NCBI GenBank assembly: GCA_958298945.1
Contig: OY282605.1
Coordinates: 114,634,267-114,698,266, forward strand
DNA length: 64,000 bases
From: Atherix ibis
Lineage: Eukaryota; Arthropoda; Insecta; Diptera; Athericidae
Reading direction: 5' to 3'
Position 1 is the first letter of the stretch, and each line of letters opens with the position of its first letter. Shown piece after piece: positions 46,405 through 56,600 of the stretch. The notes below the pieces were generated by a model. It did no database searches, was not told the origin of the DNA, and saw only the letters and a list, made by a program, of their open reading frames with translations. Both the position numbers and the translations under genes were made by a program.

Positions 46405-48410
46405 TGAGGTCTGTTCAAAAACTATTACGAATTTAGTGTTTTTTTCAAAAATTATTGGGTGTATGCAAAAGTTTAGACCGTTTTTTACATATACAGTTAA
46501 ACATTATTTTTTTTAGATTTGTATTATTTATTTAATCAATTATACAATATAATTTCCATCCGTTCTTATAACCTCCTCCCATCTTTCTATCAACTTAATA
46601 ATATGTTACCATTAGTGTAAAATTCCTTTGATTTTGATGCGAAATATGTAGAAAGGGATCTTTTTACCTGCTCTATTATATGAAATGTTTTATCATTTAA
46701 AAAATTTTGCAGTGATCAGAATAAATGAAAATTGGAAGGAGCAAGATCTAGAAAATACGGTGGATGCTTGATAACATCCCAATTCAACTCATTCAGCTTG
46801 TGTTGGGTCATCATAGCCACATGTGGTCGCGCGTTGTCGTGATGAAATACTACCCCTTTTCTGTTTACCAATTCTGGTCTATCCTTTTGAAAGGCGATGT
46901 TCAATTTGGATAATTGCTGACAATATCGTTCTGCTGTAATTGTCTGATTGCGTTTCAAGAGTTCAAAATACACAATACCCTTATAATCCCACCAAACATT
47001 TCGGCTTTCGAAGTTGTTAATGGGGCTTAATGTCTTTTTCTTATCACGTTATTGTACACGACCCATTTCTCATCTCCCGTCACCAAACGATGCAAAAAAG
47101 GTTCATATTTTTGTCTCGCACTCAAAGCAACGCACATTGAAACACGATCCAATAAATTGGCAGCCGACAATTGATGAGGTATCCAAACGTCGTCCCGCGA
47201 AACCATCCCCACACGCTTCAAATGTCTTAATACGGTTGTTTGGTTGACTCCCATCATCGACGCGATCATCCTGGTGGTTAGACGTGGATTGGTATCAATT
47301 ATGACTTTTAACTTGTCGTCATCAAACTTCAATGGCCGCCCTGTACGTGGTTTATCAATTAGTGACAAATCCCCAGATCGGAATTTTGTAAACCATCTTC
47401 GTACCTATCGAACTTTGATGACATTTGAAAAATACAAGACATTTGAAAAATACAATGGAATCATTTAAAATAAGATACTATTCATCATTTCTGAAGAAAA
47501 AATTTTTTTACCTAGGATCATAAAAAACGGGCATAACTTTTGCATACACCCAATATTTATTTATTCATGAATATCTATTTTGTCCTATTCAAAGTAATCT
47601 CCATCAGATATTTGTGCCAACGTTTTTTCCAATCCTCGAAACACTTAAAAAAAATCATTTTTTGTGATCTTGTTCAGGTCCTCCTTCGATGTCGTCTTTA
47701 TCTCTTCAATCGTAGCGTTGCGTCGTCCTTTCATGGGGCTCTTCAGTTTCGGGAACAAGAAAAAGTCACAGGGGGCCAGATCTGGGGAATATGGTGGCTG
47801 CGGCATTATTAGTGTGCTGTTTTTAGCCAAAAATTCGCGCACAAGCAACGATGCGTGAGCAGGGGCGTTATCATGGTGCAAAAGTTTATTTTTTTTCTTC
47901 CACAAATCCGGGCGTTTCTGGGGGATTGATTAGTGCAACTTGGGCATAACTTGCAGGTAATATTCCTTATTGACCATTATACCCTGTGGTAATAACTCAT
48001 GATGCACCACGACCCTGCAATCGAGGAAAACTGTAAGTAAAACCTTCACATTCGACCGAACTTGCCGCGCTTTTTTCTCGGCCCTCTGAGAACATTTTGT
48101 ACCACCGATAAACGTTGCTTCGATCCAAGGTAGCTTCATTCGGAATGCGTCCGTGCAATTAATTTTGTTTTTCACACAAAATTTGATACAGATTCTTTGA
48201 TCCATTTTTTGGAATGGGCAAAAATCGAAGACGAGCCAAAACACGCGCAAGCAAAACAGCTGTCAAAAATTAACTGAAAATTCAAAATGGTCGAACTTGT
48301 TGGCATCAGTGAGAGACACGAGTACCAACATAACGCCATAAAAAATCGAAAATTGAATATACGTAACCCGCGGAAATTCAAAATTCGCGATACTTTTTGA
48401 ACAGATCTTG
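46405..48410 (-). mobile_element. M1d: mariner (DD34D), itself interrupted by M5
   Basis: The left end tgaggtctgttcaaaaacta and right end tttttgaacagatcttg lie next to TA (46403-46404, 48411-48412). A second mariner occupies 46455-47553, so the element's own DNA is about 0.9 kb. Its minus strand reads, from the right, EATFIGGTKCSQRAEKKARQ, joining the N-terminal region directly to the middle and thereby losing the second DNA-binding part and catalytic-1. VNKEYYLQVM, HHDNAPAHASLLVREFLAKN (catalytic-2) and YSPDLAPCDFFLFPKLKSPM (catalytic-3) follow. Confidence 0.9.
46455..47553 (-). mobile_element. M5: mariner (DD34D) inserted inside M1d
   Basis: Inverted ends ttgggtgtatgcaaaagttt and aacttttgcatacacccaa with a perfect TA duplication (46453-46454, 47554-47555). 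Removing 46455-47553 and one TA leaves the M1 sequence caaaaattatttatttattc as in sister copies. The minus strand encodes PRTGRPLKFDDDKLKVIIDT, TTRMIASMMGVNQTTVLRHL, RLVTGDEKWVVYNNV (catalytic-1), VVFHHDNARPHVAMM (catalytic-2) and PPYFLDLAPSNFHLF. The last has N where the third catalytic aspartate belongs. The N-terminus is shortened and there is a frame change near 47035. Confidence 0.93.
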
Positions 48411-48600
48411 TATTATGCAATAAGTTCGATATCTGGTTATGCCAATTGACCACCAAGATCATGCGATTTGACACCAATTGACTTTTTTTTATAAAGTTAC
48501 GGAAAAAAATGTTTTTCGTAGACAATTCTTTAAATTCAGAGCATTCATCCTTTGAGTAATACCCGAGTAAAATTACCTTAAAAAAATAGAAATTCTTCAA
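48411..48600 (+). pseudogene. R6 right part: DD41D transposase relic
   Basis: The plus strand reads SGYAN-PPRSCDLTPIDFFL then SYGKKCFS, equivalent to SRxGDxNWPPRSCDLTPLDFFLWGYxKxxVF. The W of NWPP is a stop codon; the catalytic-3 aspartate is present. It is the continuation of 46130-46402 across mariner M1d. Confidence 0.72.
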
Positions 48601-51600
48601 AAACTGTTAATGCAGCTAATTAAAACTTGCGTAATGGCAAAATTGATGCAATCAAAATAACTAATTGAAATCCCCAAACTTTTTATTTCTACAAGCAGTT
48701 TCATGCTAGAATATACTCTCACCAAAATGGCGGCGTAGTAGTTTACTCATGATTGTCATCGAATATTACTGTTGTAAGGTTTTTCTTCTGTCTTATTGTT
48801 GCTGAGTAAAAGTATCATTTTAGATTCGTCGATTTTTATTATTATTAACGGAAATCAATCATATAAGTAAAGTTTATACATTAAATCTAATAATTTGACA
48901 TATTTATTAATCAGAAAAAATAAACTATAATCAATTAAGTTAATTAATATTGAGGACATTCCTAAAGGATTTCAAATTTTATATTCCAATTGATAAAATT
49001 GTAAAATGCATTTAAAAAATAAGATAAAATCAAAGGGAACACTTGATTTTATTACTCTTACAATCTATTACGTACCAAACTATCTATTTCATTTTATTTT
49101 ACTTAAAAATCACATCAATTTCAAATTAAAACCTAAAATGTCACTATAATAAAACGGTTATAAAAATTCTATCAATATTTGCACTAGTGCCTCATATAAA
49201 ATATATTTTCTTTCATTTTGATAAAAAATAATTCTCAAACATCTTTACATTGTATATAAAATATTGATAATAAAATTTTCTTGAAAAACTTGTCGACGTT
49301 ATTTGCAAATTGATCTCACATACCAACCACTGTAAGTTGTGTTTCACTTTTAACCCAAAAGATTTTATATCATTTGCTTACGAGTAGAAAATAACCAAAT
49401 CAGTCCTAGACACGAGCATATTTCAATATATTCGAGATGATTTCATTTAATTTTTCCGTTGACAAATTTCTATTACTAGATCTTTACCTGATGTAGATAG
49501 TCCGACACCTATATTAGATTTTAATCTACAGTGTAAATTTATATAAAATAAATTTCTCAGACTTAAAGACTACCTAAAATTAATATAGTAAAAAATAAAA
49601 TAAAATTAAGAGGTAAAAAAAAAAACAAAACGAAAGACCCCAACTGATACTCAATTAAAATGAGGACTTAAGTAAGTGTGAAATAGTATTTGCGCAGCAT
49701 CATAAATCGTTCATCGAATATTTGAATCTATAACAAGTTTTTAAGCGGACATTTTTGAATTAATTACAAGGCAATTGAAAACTTGTAAATAGTATTAATT
49801 TTTCTACTATTACGATTTTTACGCGCCCAATATCGATAAATTTTCTATGTAACATACGCACGCATACTGTGCCATAGTACACGCAGGACTGGTGGAATGT
49901 TGTGCCACGGAAATATTATTACTAGTAAGTATATGTACGTATATATGGCCTGGACATGGATTTCCAATTAAAACACCAATAAAATCGATTCTTGTGCAAT
50001 AAGTTTTATTATATATAAAATTTTTTGTTGTTGTTCTTGTTGTTATTGTTGCTTTATCTTATAAATAAATGAGAATTTTATCCATACTATCATTTATGCA
50101 TTTGTATGCCATAAGACTACTACTCTACTTTGGTACCGTCAGTCTTAACTAACTAATTTATTTAATAACTAAATGTCTAAATAACTAACTAACTAACTAA
50201 CTAACTTACTAATGAACGAACTTCTGTCTCTCCCTCTTTTTGGCCGAGACTAAAATTTTATTATCACGGAAATAGTGCAATAGGAGGAGGGCAGTAAAAA
50301 TAATAATTAACACGCCCCAAACCACATAACATATTCATTCAATATGAGAGAACGGTAAGCTTTCTGAAAGTTAATATAGTCAATTTTTTTGATAATTTTA
50401 TTGTAGTATTTTTTTTATAACAAATATTTAAAAAAAAAAACTAGATAAAAGGAGCAAATTTTACTTAATTAGAAAGAAACTTTAACTTTTTTGGTTTAAA
50501 TAAAATTATATAATAAGTACTTAGAACTGAATTTATTTATAGTAAAATTAATATTGAAAATTTAATTTTTAGTTGAGAATTCTCTTCAAGATCATAAATT
50601 TAAAATAATTTAATTGCATTCCTTTCTACTATAATATTAATAATTGTTATAATAACAATAGTAAAAATAATCGATATATTAATGGGATATCATTTTTAAG
50701 CTTATAGTTTTATTTAAAATAAACAGACATAAATAGTAACTACTACTCTTCATATTCGTATCTAGGCTTAGCCAATAAGTACATAAATACGTATTCGCAC
50801 TCGTATTTAAGCCTAACTCGTAACAATATCGTTAAATGAATAATTACTGCAATTACTGTCAATTTTTTATTACTTATTTTAATCTGTTGTTAGTATAAAT
50901 GCAATTTCACAATTTATAAAACAATAAAATATAGTATATTCAAAAAAAATTCGCTTTTCTACAAAAAAACAAAAACAAAAAAATATGACTGCCCAAGATT
51001 AATTAAAGTCTCCACCAACAAACCTTGAGTTCGAATCCGGAGATTGTTCCTGAATCGTTTCAATAAATTTTATGATACCAGTTAAATTTATTTAAAATAA
51101 CTGCACAATAAAAATGTTTAATTTTCATTTTAACATAAAATTTCTTACATTAAATAATAATAAGATAAGTGTATGCAAAAAAAAAAAAAAATTTACAAAT
51201 CCTTTTACAAGTTTTATGAAAATAAAACTTTTTAAAAGTTTACTTCAATAATATCCATTTTATGAGTTAGTATCTAGTATATTATAACCGATTGGTAATA
51301 TCAACGATATTTAATTACTATTAGCAGCATTTAAGTATATATATTGTAGTATAGAAAAACAACTTATTGAATTAATTAAACAATGTTCAGAAATAATAAG
51401 TAATTAATTTTAATTGCAGCAATTATTATTGGAAAGTGCAATTGTTCCAAATAAATCGTGTTCATTTTCTTTTTGCATATTTATTAATTAAACTGAAAAT
51501 TAAATATTTTAACAATTTTCAAAAAAATTCTTAAGGTTTTTATTTTTTTTTGCTTTTATTACAATTTAAAAAAAAATTTTTTTTTTTTGTATTTTTGTCG

Positions 51601-51939
51601 AATTTTTTTAAAAATTTTTAGAAAATTTTATGTAAAACAAATTTCATTAAAAAAAAATATTTTGAACAATTTTCAAATTAAAAACTACCGGTCGACATTT
51701 ATTTTTCGAAAAAAAAAACTATTTCATCTTTATCTCAAAATCTCTTTAAAATAAAAATCTAATTTTAAAAACAATCTTCCAACTAAAGTTGTCATATTAT
51801 TTGTACTAAAATTAGCAATATTTTTCCTTCCTTATTGTTGTTTTTATGAGTAAATTTATAAATAATACAATTTTTTTTCTATATTATTGCCTTAAAAATT
51901 TACATAGATTAATTTATTTGAACTTCTAAAAAAATATTA
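48601..51939. other. AT-rich DNA without recognisable gene
   Basis: Contains a short (TAAC)n run near 50180-50205 and a more complex island at 49820-49970. gagttcgaatccgg near 51030 looks like a tRNA B box, but no tRNA can be folded around it. Confidence 0.5.
50180..50205. repeat. (TAAC)n microsatellite
   Basis: About six uninterrupted ctaa units with degenerate copies on both sides. Confidence 0.8.
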
Positions 51940-52725
51940 CCAGGTGTATAAGCTTAAATCCGTTGTTTTTTAGTCAAAAAACCACATGTTTTTTTTTCAT
52001 AGAAAGCAAAAACAAATTTATTCAAAGTACTTGCCTTCGCTAGCTACACATTTTTCCCATCTCTCGGGCAATTTGTGGATACGGCGCCAAAAAAATTCCT
52101 TCTCTTTCGAGGCAAACCACTCATCCACGCCAAAAAAATTCCTTTAGTTTTCTTGGCGAAAACGGGTGGTAGTCGGAAGGGGTCAGGTCTGGTGAATAAG
52201 CGGCGTGGGGGAGCACCTCCCAGTTGAGTGTCTCCAAGAAGTTTAGGACCATTTTTGACTTGTGCGATGGTGCGTTGTCGTGGAGGAAAATCACATTCTC
52301 ATGTCTTTGTTGATAATCCGTCCTTTTTTCAGGCAGAGCACGGTGCAATTTGATCAGTTGTTGGTAGTAGCGGTGGGCATTGACAGTTTCACCAGGTTTC
52401 AACATCTCATAGTAGACGATAACCTGCTGATCCCACCAAACGCACAGCATCGTCTTCCGTTCGAAGCGATTTGGTCTTACGGGAGATGTTGATGGTTGGC
52501 TGGGATCAACCCACGATATCGTGGGTTAAGGATTCTCGAAATATATCTACTTTTCATCTCCTGTCACAATCCGATGCAGGAACGACTTTCTTTTTTGTCT
52601 AGCGAGCAAGATTTCGTATGTGTTTTGGTGTCGCTCCATCTGCTTATTGTTCAAACTAGGCGGTAGCCATTTTCCGATCTTTTCAATCTTCCCCATGGCA
52701 CGCAGACGCATGGAAATGGCTGGTT

Positions 52726-52806
52726 GAGTAACACCCAATTGCTCCACGAGCATTTTTTACGATTGGGTATCGTAAAAAATGCTCGTGGAGCAATTGGGTG
52801 TTACTC
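52726..52806. repeat. 81-bp palindrome: perfect 38-bp arms, 5-nt spacer
   Basis: Arms 52726-52763 and 52769-52806 are exact reverse complements around tgggt. The left arm is ordinary transposase sequence (compare 59370-59405 in the sister copy); the right arm is an extra inverted copy of it. Confidence 0.95.
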
Positions 52807-52826
52807 TCTTCATCCAAAAGAGCCTG

Positions 52827-52884
52827 CAATTGATGGTCCTCAACCTTCCTTTCGTCAATTGATGGTCCTCAACCTTCCTTTCCG
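52827..52884. repeat. 29-bp tandem duplication in M6a
   Basis: caattgatggtcctcaacct and the bases after it repeat at 52827 and 52856 with about one difference. Confidence 0.9.
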
Positions 52885-53232
52885 CAAGTCAAAATTGCCG
52901 TCTTTGAACCGACGAAACGAATTTCGGCACGTTGTTTCCGACAAAGCACTGTCACCATAGGCTTCCATAGGCAATCGATGCGATTCGGCAGTCGATTTCT
53001 TCAAATTGATGTAGAATAGCAAAGCTTCCCACATATGCTCTTTTTTTGGCACAAAACTACATATGATTACCAAAGGAAAAATGTGTGCTGTTGTATGAAA
53101 TTGCTGACAATATGCACTGATTAAAGTTGACAGATGTCAAACTCATAGAAAAAAAGTATGGCGTTTCCATGGTAGCTTAATGCGCTCACTCATGCCATTT
53201 ATGATTAAACAGCAGATTTAAGCTTATACCCT

Positions 53233-53779
53233 TAACTTCGTAGAAAAAAATATTCTAAAAAAAAACGCTTTATAACCATAAAAACAAAAAGTAATTTTGA
53301 ATTATTTTTATTTTATTACTGTACCTAAACAATAATACAATATATAAAATTATTTTTCTAAGTGCTTAGGAACTTTTTAAAACAACAACGCTAATCACAC
53401 ATTCTGTATAGTCCCAAATTGGTATTTTATTACTTGTAATAGTACAATTTTTTTTAATATCCTGTTTTATTTTTAATTAAATAATTTATTAAAAATATTC
53501 TGTTTCATAATAAATATTCTATAAATATCTTATTGGATTTTTTTTCTTCTCATTGACCAAACTAGAAGAGTCGTTAAGAAAATTCATATTATCTGAAAAT
53601 TGGAATTTGTTTTTGTGAAAGTAAATCTGTGCCCAACGGCGAAAATGTTTTTATTCCTTTTTAATTAAAAAATATTTTTTTTTATGTCATATCAGAGGAC
53701 GCACTGTAAACATGATATTGTATATTTTTTGGGAAGCTGTACTTCTAGCTATTCGTAAGCATGCTGCCAAATGGTTATC
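53233..53779. other. AT-rich DNA without recognisable gene
   Basis: No motif recognised between mariner M6a and the Jockey relic. Confidence 0.5.
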
Positions 53780-54940
53780 TGTCTATCGGGAGTGATGTTT
53801 TGTTTTACGGATTTCATTCTCAACAAGTATTTGGTTCCCATTAAAATATTTTGTTGTTGTAATAAGTAGATTTTTTTTGCTAGACAAAATATAATGACAT
53901 GAAGACATGTAAAGGAAAATACCCACCGATATCTCCCCCTTTATAGGTTCAAAAAATCGCGAGTCCATTAATGGAAAAGTGGGAGTAAATGGCTCTGTTG
54001 TTAAAGGATTAGGATGGTTGGATAGAAGCAAGTAAAATTTGGGGAGATGTACAGTTCACGAACAAAGAGAACTTTTTAGTTACTATGGATAACAGTGTTT
54101 CATACATAAAAGGGATCATTGATAATTTTTCGAAGGATTCTGGATTTTAAGGTGTGGATTCAATGGGAATTCGAATGCTTGGTTGAATCCGAAAATTCGA
54201 GTCCGTATGTCCATATCAGTTTCAGCATTTTTTTATTGCCGGCTTAATAATGGCTAGGAGTCGTAGTAATTGCGGAGGGTTCCTGGTTAACTGTTTATCC
54301 AATATGAGTCCAAGTTAATACACGTTCTTTTTCTCTGAAATATTACTGCCATTTAAGGTTATTTCAAGAGCCTAGTTTTAGCAGAGTGTAAAAGTAAGAT
54401 GAGCACATTTTTGGTCATTCACCCTAACTCTGCGTCTTTTGAACCAGGCTTCTAAGCAGTTGATAGATATTTATGATGGATATTTATGATATGTAAGGAA
54501 GCCTGTATCATCAGCATGTATTTTGGTAAGGATATTACTATAACTAGGAATATCATGGGTAAAGTATTGGTTCTAGGATACTTCCCTGAGGGACATCGGC
54601 GGAGATATGTTAAATATCAGCTATCTGAAAATATCGGACTGAGAGATAGGATTTTAGGATGTGGAAATAATCAGAGGGTAGGACTCACTACAACTTCTAA
54701 AGCAATCCAGCATGCCATACACGATTTAAAGTGTGCTAAATGTCAAGAAGAACGCCTGGGCAAGTACTCCTTACACTCTAGCGAACACGCTATGAAATTG
54801 ACTACACGATGATATTGCTGATTCGAAACCCAAACTGATGCTAAGGAATCGCACCCTTGGTTTCAAAAATAGGATTAAGACGTTTTATGATTAATGTTTC
54901 AAGGATTTTAATGAAAATGGAAATCAGGGTTATGGGTCTA
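53780..54940 (-). pseudogene. Jockey-type reverse transcriptase relic (C-terminal part), cut by M7b
   Basis: Minus strand from 54940: CRPITLISIFIKILETLIIK (palm entry, equivalent to SYRPISLL), AIP-HQFGFR (motif QFGFR), near 54590 ADVPQGSILEPIL (motif B), then HADDTGFLTYH near 54515 (motif C, ADD kept). Further on: TRLLKITLNGSNI, LGLILDKQLTRNPPQLLRLL, LIWTYGLEFSD, LKSRILRKIINDPFYV and finally HPNPLTTE near 54010. The order is that of a full Jockey C-terminal polymerase. Many stops and shifts show great age. Confidence 0.82.
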
Positions 54941-56203
54941 CGGTCATTCAACAAGTACTTAGCCTACAAAAGAAAAACGAAAATTTTGGAATGGTGGCAA
55001 TTTATTTTTCCACATAATCTCCTTCAAGCTCGATACACTTGGCCCAGCGATGCTCTAACTTTTTTAACCCGTCCAAAAAATACATTTTCTCGAGGGAAGC
55101 AAAATATGTCTCCGTGGCGACGATGACCACCTCATTCGACCCAAATCTATTCCCGGCGAGTGATTTTTTCAGGTTTGGAAACAAAAAGTAGTCACAGGGG
55201 GCCAAATCTGGAGAGTACGGTGCATGGGGCAGCAATTCGTAGCGCAATTCGACCAATTTGGCCATGGCGATGGCGGAGGTGTGAGCTGGCGCGTTGTCGT
55301 GGTGGAACAGCACTTTTTTCTTCGCAAAGCGGGGCCGCTTTTTCTTCAATTCGACGTCAAATCGGCCCAATAAGTCAGCATAGTAGCGCCCCGTGATTGT
55401 TTTACCCTTCTCGAGGTAATCGATGTGGATCACACCTTGTGAATCCCAGAAAACGGTGGCCATCACCTTTCCGGCCGATCGAACAGTCTTCGCCTTCTTC
55501 GGAGCACGTTCGCCGGGTGAAGTCCACGGTTTCGACTGTTCCTTGGTCTCTGGTGTGTACCAGTGAATCCATGTTTCGTCGACGGTCACGAAACGACGCA
55601 AGAACTCCGCTGGATTGCGCTGAAACAGCGCCAAACACGTCGCCGATGTGGTCTCACGGTTGCGCTTGTTTTCCGGTGTGAGCAAACGCGGCACCCACCT
55701 TTCTCAGTTCTTTGTGTAGAGTATGATGCAACGTTCCTACTGCGATGCCCACAGTCTCAGCTATCTCGTGAACCTTCAATCGACGGTCTGCCAACACGAG
55801 ATCGTGGACTTTTTTAACGTTTTCCTCCGTAGCAGCCATTTTCGGGGCACCTGGGCGTGGCTCATCAACAACCGACGTGCGGCCACGAACAAACTCGTTG
55901 AACCAGTTCTTGACGGTCGCCATCGAAGGAGAAGAGACACCATATACAACATCCAAGCGATCTTTGATTTCGCTGCGCGTTTTCCCTTCCAAAAACAAGA
56001 ATCTAATCACCGAACGATATTGTTCTTTTTCCATTTTTGTGCAACCGACCGACACGCTCGCTTTCAAAGGCTCTCAAAACAAAAATAATGAAGGGAAACT
56101 TTGACAGTAGGCTACTAATAGAATGTACTGCACGATGGTAAATTTCTTTTGTGACAGCAGTTCCATCGGGCGGTGAGGCTAAGTACTTGTTGAATGTTCC
56201 TCG
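54941..56203 (-). mobile_element. M7b: full-length mariner (DD34D), nearly intact, inside a Jockey relic
   Basis: Ends cggtcattcaacaagtactt (left) and aagtacttgttgaatgttcc..cg (right), TA at 54939-54940 and 56204-56205; 1263 bp. It is inverted relative to the sister copy at 19.1 kb. Text on both sides belongs to one reverse-transcriptase frame. Confidence 0.94.
55002..56034 (-). pseudogene. Mariner transposase M7b, catalytic triad intact, single 17-bp deletion
   Basis: MEKEQYRSVIRFLFLEGKTR opens at 56034. The first helix-turn-helix (to VKNWFNEFVRGRTSVVDEPR) and second (RRLKVHEIAETVGIAVGTLH) are clean. Near 55697-55710 the text passes from HKELRK to the PRLLTPENKRN segment with about 17 bases missing; 1033 nt plus 17 gives 1050, a whole frame. 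From there to the stop at 55002 the frame is clean: FVTVDETWIHWY (catalytic-1), LFHHDNAPAHTS (catalytic-2), YSPDLAPCDYFLFPNLKKSL (catalytic-3; 34 residues apart), HRWAKCIELEGDYVEK at the end. One of the three best preserved transposases in the window. Confidence 0.93.
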
Positions 56204-56600
56204 TACATGAGGTTTTGGGATTATTTTGATAATCGACAACTTTCAAAGTGAAGGAAGGATACAATTATAAATGTAGGTTATTAGGACGAGGACTTTTTTG
56301 TTGGATATTTGCTTAATTATTTCCGAAGTTAATAGGTCATGTTAAGGGGCTTTTTTTGGTGTAGATGTTGAACTATGCATTTAACTTTGGAAGGAGTAAA
56401 AAACTTAATAGCTTGTCTTATAGGCAACTGAATTGACATTTCTCTGTGAATTTTTTTGTCATCTTGAATGTCTTGAATATCTTCGTATGGTTTAAAGGTG
56501 TTTGCCAAGTGTTTTCCAAAGGTGTCGGTTTTATGTTTGTCTATATTTGCCTATCTTGGAACTGCATTTAGATCAACAAGTTAAAAGTTATAATACTACA
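56204..56600 (-). pseudogene. Jockey-type reverse transcriptase relic (N-terminal part)
   Basis: Minus strand from 56600: TDTFGKHLANTFKPYEDIQD, then IRQAIKFFTPSKVKCIVQHL and HQKKP (the FTPxEVKxxIKxLxPKKAPG segment), ITSEIIKQI and IIKIIPKP. The frame runs into mariner M7b and resumes at 54940. Confidence 0.8.

Larger units (their letters stand above)
52018..53073 (-). pseudogene. Mariner transposase M6a, broken, triad readable
   Basis: The start region is altered (an ATG at 53073 precedes CSFVPKKEHMWEALLFYINL; the sister has MSSFVP). KSTAESHRLPMEAYGDSALS and RRFKDGNFDL follow. Then come a 29-bp tandem duplication (from 52827) and an 81-bp palindrome (52726-52806) in place of normal linker. 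After these, EQLGVTQPAISMRLRAMGKI resumes. Catalytic-1 reads IVTGDEK followed by a stop where W is expected. VNAHRYYQQLIKLHRALPEK leads to catalytic-2 FLHDNAPSHKS and catalytic-3 YSPDLTPSDYHPF. It ends PERWEKCVASEGKYFE after a rearranged stretch with cgccaaaaaaattcctt twice. Confidence 0.88.
51940..53232 (-). mobile_element. M6a: full-length mauritiana-type mariner
   Basis: Inverted ends ccaggtgtataagcttaaat and atttaagcttataccct with TA at 51938-51939 and 53233-53234; 1293 bp. A sister copy in the other orientation is at 58.9-60.0 kb. The transposase (minus strand) carries an unusual palindromic duplication and a tandem duplication. Confidence 0.92.

Noticed and set aside
51010..51050. tRNA-like B box (gagttcgaatccgg)
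   Set aside because: The flanks do not pair as a T-arm plus acceptor stem, and no A box or anticodon arm fits upstream.
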